Made by a program: the position numbers and the translations under genes
Shown here: piece by piece, positions 41,542 through 45,316 of the stretch
Layout: each line of letters starts with the position of its first letter
Position numbering within the stretch: the stretch's first letter is position 1
Notes under the pieces: model-generated
Told to the model about the DNA's origin: nothing
Databases searched by the model: none
Seen by the model: the letters and a program-made list of their open reading frames with translations, nothing else
Assembly (NCBI GenBank): GCA_037447655.1
Contig: JBBHKE010000131.1
Coordinates: 46,913-92,228, forward strand
Origin: Zygnema cylindricum
Taxonomy: Eukaryota; Streptophyta; Zygnematophyceae; Zygnematales; Zygnemataceae
Direction of reading: 5' to 3'
DNA: 45,316 bases

Positions 41542-42459
41542 TGTTGTTTTTGAAATGTTAGTTTCGTACTTACGCCACATTTTGTGCGCACGCGACGGTT
41601 CGTGCGTAGATTATTACCAGAAATATTGTGGTGGTACAAATGGAGGTTCGAATGGATTTGTGGATTGGGGGAGTAATTGTACAATTGAAGTTAAAGGATT
41701 GTATTTTGATAATGTGGTATCAAGTGGACCGTACGTATGTGATGTCGGTTCATGACGTGGTTTCATCCTCAAGTGACTAATCAAGTTGATACTCATTACG
41801 CGAATTTTACGGAAGCGTCGATGTAAATATTTGGTTGAACATTGATGTGTCTTTTTGTGAATTAATTATTAGTGTAGATTTACTCACTTTGACATACCTT
41901 GAAGTATTCATGTATACCGACATTAATAGAGGTAGCTGGTAGATAGCGTACCGCTGATATGCCTCCGTACACTCAGCAGTAAGCTCTTGTATATATTTGT
42001 AGGACTTCGTCATTTTAGGACATAGGAACTTTTTGGACCAAAAACTGTTTATGGTTATTTTTGGTAATTTTATCTGAGGATTACTCTCAGATCTGATAGC
42101 GGAACTATCTGAAATTCTGCATGTTTGTTCCTATTTATATTTTTAATATTGTCACAGATTTTCAGGTCTATGGTGTGCCTGGTCTGTGTTTTACTTCATT
42201 GTGAAGTTAGCCTGTCTGATCAAAGTTCTGGCAGACTGTTTTTCTGCAACTTTGACTAGATGATGTGATCAATCTGTTTATTATTTTTGTCTGAAACTTT
42301 GTGAGGTCATTTTATATCCTAGATAATATCTGTAAATGTAGTTTCAGCTTGTTTTGTTAATTCTGTTGAATTCTGTGTGTATCCAAAGTACGCTGTTTTT
42401 AGGGTAGTCTGTGGTGCTTCCTAGGGTGAATCCATGGCTAGAAATGGCTATGGACAACA
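41542..42459 (+). repeat. 3' LTR
   Basis: 918 bp, apparently identical to the 5' LTR. It ends with the same gag start codon and nine codons, then enters flanking DNA through ATTTG. Confidence 0.93.
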
Positions 42460-42538
42460 ATTTGTACATGGTCTGTACTTTATTTTTTTGCAGTCGTGTG
42501 CTGTCGGATAGATAGAGAGAGAAGGCAGAGAGAAGGCG

Positions 42539-42642
42539 GCCATGGCTGCGTGTTAGATAGGCTCAGACACACGAAATTTGATAAAAATGGGCCATGGCTG
42601 CGTGTCAGATAAGCTCAGACATACGGAATTTGATAAAAATGG
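42539..42642. repeat. 52-bp x2 tandem repeat
   Basis: Units 42539-42590 and 42591-42642 begin GCCATGGCTGCGTGT, contain AGATA(G/A)GCTCAGACA and end TTTGATAAAAATGG. They differ at only a few bases. Confidence 0.9.
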
Positions 42643-42644
42643 GC

Positions 42645-42735
42645 CCTTGCGGACGTTCGAACCCCCGCGTATCAAAATCCTTCTATCACATTCTCCGCTA
42701 CCAGTTGATGAATTAGCTTTGATACTGACATGAAG
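42645..42735 (-). other. Possible tRNA-derived (SINE-like) relic
   Basis: On the - strand, AACTGGTAGCGGAG (42699-42712) resembles a tRNA D-arm/A box and GGGGGTTCGAACGTCC (42650-42665) a T-arm/B box, at roughly normal spacing. I cannot pair a convincing acceptor stem, so this is not a functional tRNA call. Confidence 0.25.
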
Positions 42736-42940
42736 TGTCATATTTATTTAAACATTTATAATACTTTAGCGCTCATTTAACGGAAAACTTACAAACTGCG
42801 CTATAAGTATTTTATTTTGTTTTAATTGTAAGAGATTGTACGGATGAAAATTCATTAACGATTTTTAACGATTTTTTCAAAAGTTTCAATGCGTTCGTTA
42901 CGTATAATTCTTCACGATTGAAACGTTCGCACTAATCGCT

Positions 42941-43150
42941 ATGAACAACTATGGTATGGACAGTACAAAACCTTCATTTTTTTTCGTTTTTGTTTACCCG
43001 ACCGTACCCGGTTTTTTTTATTTTTTTTGTGAATCACCCGCCCGAATCCGGCCGGCCCCTAAAATTTGGCACCCGAATCCTTTCCGGATCCGACGCGGGC
43101 GGTCGGGTAACAATCGGGTACGGATTCGGGTATCCGATTGCGACCTCTGC
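42941..43150 (-). repeat. GGTCGCAA/CGGGTA family repeat, inverted copy
   Basis: Reads as the reverse complement of the 14269-14465 copy: ACCCGACCGTACCCGG, CCGAATCCGGCCGGCC, CCGGATCC, then CGATTGCGACCTCTG at its end (43135-43149). Confidence 0.7.
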
Positions 43151-45015
43151 CGTACATCTCGCAGTTGGCCTCTCGACGTGGATGTTTAAACAGACAGACT
43201 AAACACAGTAATTGCGCATTTAAAACATGACCTTTGCCGATTTCGCAAGCGATTAGCCGTCGGTTGGCGATTCTCAAGGAGACGCGGCGGGTGATCTTGC
43301 CGGCTGCAGCCGCTGTCGGAGATGTGGCTGGCGATTCCTTCAACCAAACAGCCGTACTAAGTACAAAGTCGAGTCAGGTTCGCTGGGCTAAAAAATATCG
43401 TACGTCAGCAAGTCCCTGGTCCTTGTAGCAAACCCGTACCGATAAAATCTGGGGAAATACGACAAAAACTGTCATCAGCGGCCCGGATTTTTCTAACCTG
43501 TATCGGGCAAACCCTGAATGGTGACCGCGTAGAAAATCATGTTATTTGTCGTTTTTGTACTTCGACGAAAAGCGTATGGAGATTCTTGGCCGCGGTCAGG
43601 CGTTCAGGATTATCTGACGGACAAAATCTTGAAATAGACTTAGAGCCTAAGAGGGTATCCCATGCACGGATTTCGACCGTTTCCTTGTATTTTACGGAAT
43701 GAAATTATATGTGTTAACGGAATAATATTTTGCTGTACGAAGAATCCAAGTCTCCAATTTCACATTTGAAGTCATTGCGCCCCAGCGCATTTACTGAAAT
43801 GTTTTCGGGACTGGACTTCAAAATCGTACATAATGGTACACAATTGTACAGTTAAGGGAACAATGAAAACCTCGTGCCAGCTCATCATTTCGACGAACTT
43901 TAATCCAGATCAGGAGCTGGTTTAAAGTTCAGTTTCAACACCTGCGAACAGCTTTGACCAACGGGAACTCAGTTCCCGCGCGCACATTATGTCGCACGTA
44001 CATTGCACAACACGTGTCGAAAAATAGAATCGCACGCGCGATCTTTCAATAGAGCCGTACATTTATAAATGTACATATTTAAAACTTGCCCGTCCGGCAG
44101 ACCTGAAAAAAAAAAATGACAGGTGTCCGGAAGGCGCACGTTCATTTCTCATCTTCCCGCTTCCCTCATCTCTTTTTTCGCCGCAATCTCTCCTCTCTAA
44201 AAAAAGGTGCATTAAACAAAGCACATTGTGGTACAAAAAAATATATTAAGATTTGAAGTGCCAGTACGGACGATCTGGTCCAGGATCGAGCGCGAAAAAT
44301 GGAAAGGACGGATTCCAAAGACCATGGCGGAAAACCATGGCTTAATATTAATTCCCGAATTTTGTGCAGCTTCCTTGCAACTTCCTTTCACTTTCGTTTA
44401 ATTCATTTTTATGTGACAGTTCTACGAAAGTCCTATTTAACTGTTTTAGTTCCGTAAATATGATGAAATTAGCTCTGAACTGTCGCATATACAATTGTCA
44501 CAGAATTTATGACACTACATGAGATTTCTGAGGTGTCACAGCATCCAAAAGGATTGTACGGATAATAATATCTAAGAAACAGAAGTATGGCGCTAAAACA
44601 CGATCAGATTCATTTTATTATATTAAAAATTTAAAATCGCTTCAGAATTGTATCCGTACAAGTTAGGTTGGACCTTTGGCTCTCTATCACTGGATCTGCT
44701 TCACCTCCGATTTTCCCGGAGCTAATATATACCGTACGATGCTCCCATTTTCGGCTGCACAAAATTACAAATCTTGCGCTACAGTACAGTACCATAACAG
44801 AAATCGATCATATCAACCTGCACGGAAACGGCCGAAAGGACGTACTAATCCAAAAAAACAAAGTATTCCGTACATGTCGCAGGCCGCGGGTTATAATTTA
44901 ACGACGTTTCGCTTGCGACGCGACAAACACACAGCGACAACAAAGAGTACGGGAAGTTTTTGGCCCAAGACATGGACAAGCTGACGTGGCCTATTTCTCT
45001 CCCAACCCGCTTGGG
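43151..45015. other. No gene seen
   Basis: Mixed sequence with many short GTAC-containing words. Open frames at 43234-43428 and 44668-44984 have no recognised motif and no intron signals I trust. Confidence 0.5.
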
Positions 45016-45316
45016 GTTACAAGCTCTCTCTCTCCCTCCATATCTCCCTCTGCCACTCAGTTATCCCTCTCCCTCTTCCCCTCCCTCTATCTCTCCCTCC
45101 TCTCCCTCTATCTCTCCCTCTTCTTCTCCCTCTTCCTCTCCCTCTATCTCTCCCTCTTCCTCTCCCTCTTCCTCTCCCTCTTCCTCTCCCTCTATTTCTC
45201 CCTCTTCCTCTCCCTCTACCTCTCCCTCTATCTCTCCCTCTTCCACTCCCTCTTCCTCTCCCTCTTCCTCTCCCTCTATTTCTCCCTCTTCCTCTCCCTC
45301 TACCTCTTCCTTTTCC
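45016..45316 (+). repeat. CCCTCT-type pyrimidine tract running off the window
   Basis: Regular CTCCCTCTTCCTCTCCCTCT hexamer repeat, more homogeneous than the 33.7-kb tract. The overlapping - strand frame encodes only Glu/Gly/Ile. Confidence 0.95.

Larger units (their letters stand above)
39058..42464 (+). mobile_element. Intact gag-only Copia-type LTR retrotransposon with ATTTG target duplication
   Basis: Two 918-bp direct repeats (39063-39980 and 41542-42459) have a constant 2479-bp offset and appear identical base for base where I compared them. Each starts TGTTG and ends CAACA, and the element is bounded by the 5-bp direct repeat ATTTG (39058-39062, 42460-42464). A Copia half-tRNA-type primer-binding site and a polypurine tract are in place. 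The internal region is only about 1.56 kb and encodes a Gag with a zinc knuckle. There is no protease, integrase, reverse transcriptase or RNase H. It must therefore use enzymes from a related autonomous element, like the plant TR-GAG class. Identical LTRs imply a very recent insertion. Confidence 0.93.

Noticed and set aside
41300-41755. 151-codon frame crossing from the retroelement interior into the 3' LTR
   Set aside because: No start context or motif. It reads into LTR sequence that is also open in the 5' LTR and is not recognisable protein.
45061-45246. Glu/Gly-repeat open frame on the minus strand
   Set aside because: Translation of the CCCTCT hexamer tract at the window edge.

Overview
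The window is nuclear DNA of a eukaryote in the plant lineage. The evidence is GT-AG introns, an intron-split gene matching the plant-specific 'lipase class 3 plus P-loop' protein family, a small complex I subunit gene of the plant type, and a Copia-type LTR retrotransposon whose primer-binding site complements the anticodon region of plant initiator tRNA-Met. A streptophyte alga or early-diverging land plant with a repeat-swollen genome fits best. The exact organism is inference and I cannot name it. One 10-base run of N (15960-15969) marks an assembly gap.

Layout. (1) 1-9982, + strand: the last 11 exons (1130 codons visible) of a large two-domain gene, with an N-terminal lipase (GHSLGG) and a C-terminal P-loop NTPase-like domain ending in a hydrophobic tail anchor. 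Its 5' end lies before the window. Three of its introns carry decayed copies of neighbouring exon edges with their splice sites. (2) 12496-14021, - strand: a compact gene for an NDUFB2-like subunit of mitochondrial complex I, three exons recognised and the last one not located. (3) 14.2-18.2 kb: nested and abutting non-autonomous DNA elements whose ends share TACACCG, a 62-bp minisatellite with one such element inside it, and a GGTCGCAA/CGGGTA repeat family. (4) 18.2-27.7 kb: unrecognised, partly broken ORFs, a decayed pogo/CENP-B-like (DDE_1) transposase, many GCGACGA/TCGTCGC hairpins, and a GA-rich region holding a roughly 115-bp repeated unit. (5) 27.8-32.7 kb: more TACACCG elements and an unknown broken ORF. 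(6) 32.7-33.7 kb, - strand: the 3' end of a decayed Copia element, next to a 2.5-kb CCCTCT-type pyrimidine tract (33.7-36.2 kb). (7) 37.3-38.6 kb: an 870-bp hAT-like element nested in another repeat, then another TACACCG element. (8) 39063-42459: an intact, apparently very young LTR retrotransposon with two apparently identical 918-bp LTRs and a 5-bp ATTTG target duplication. It carries only a gag gene. (9) 42.5-45.3 kb: small repeats and a second pyrimidine tract running off the right edge.

Only two host genes are recognised with confidence. They are unrelated, and I see no cooperative system among them. The gag-only retrotransposon, the exon-edge duplications in the lipase gene and the hairpin family around the transposase relic are the parts most worth a second look.
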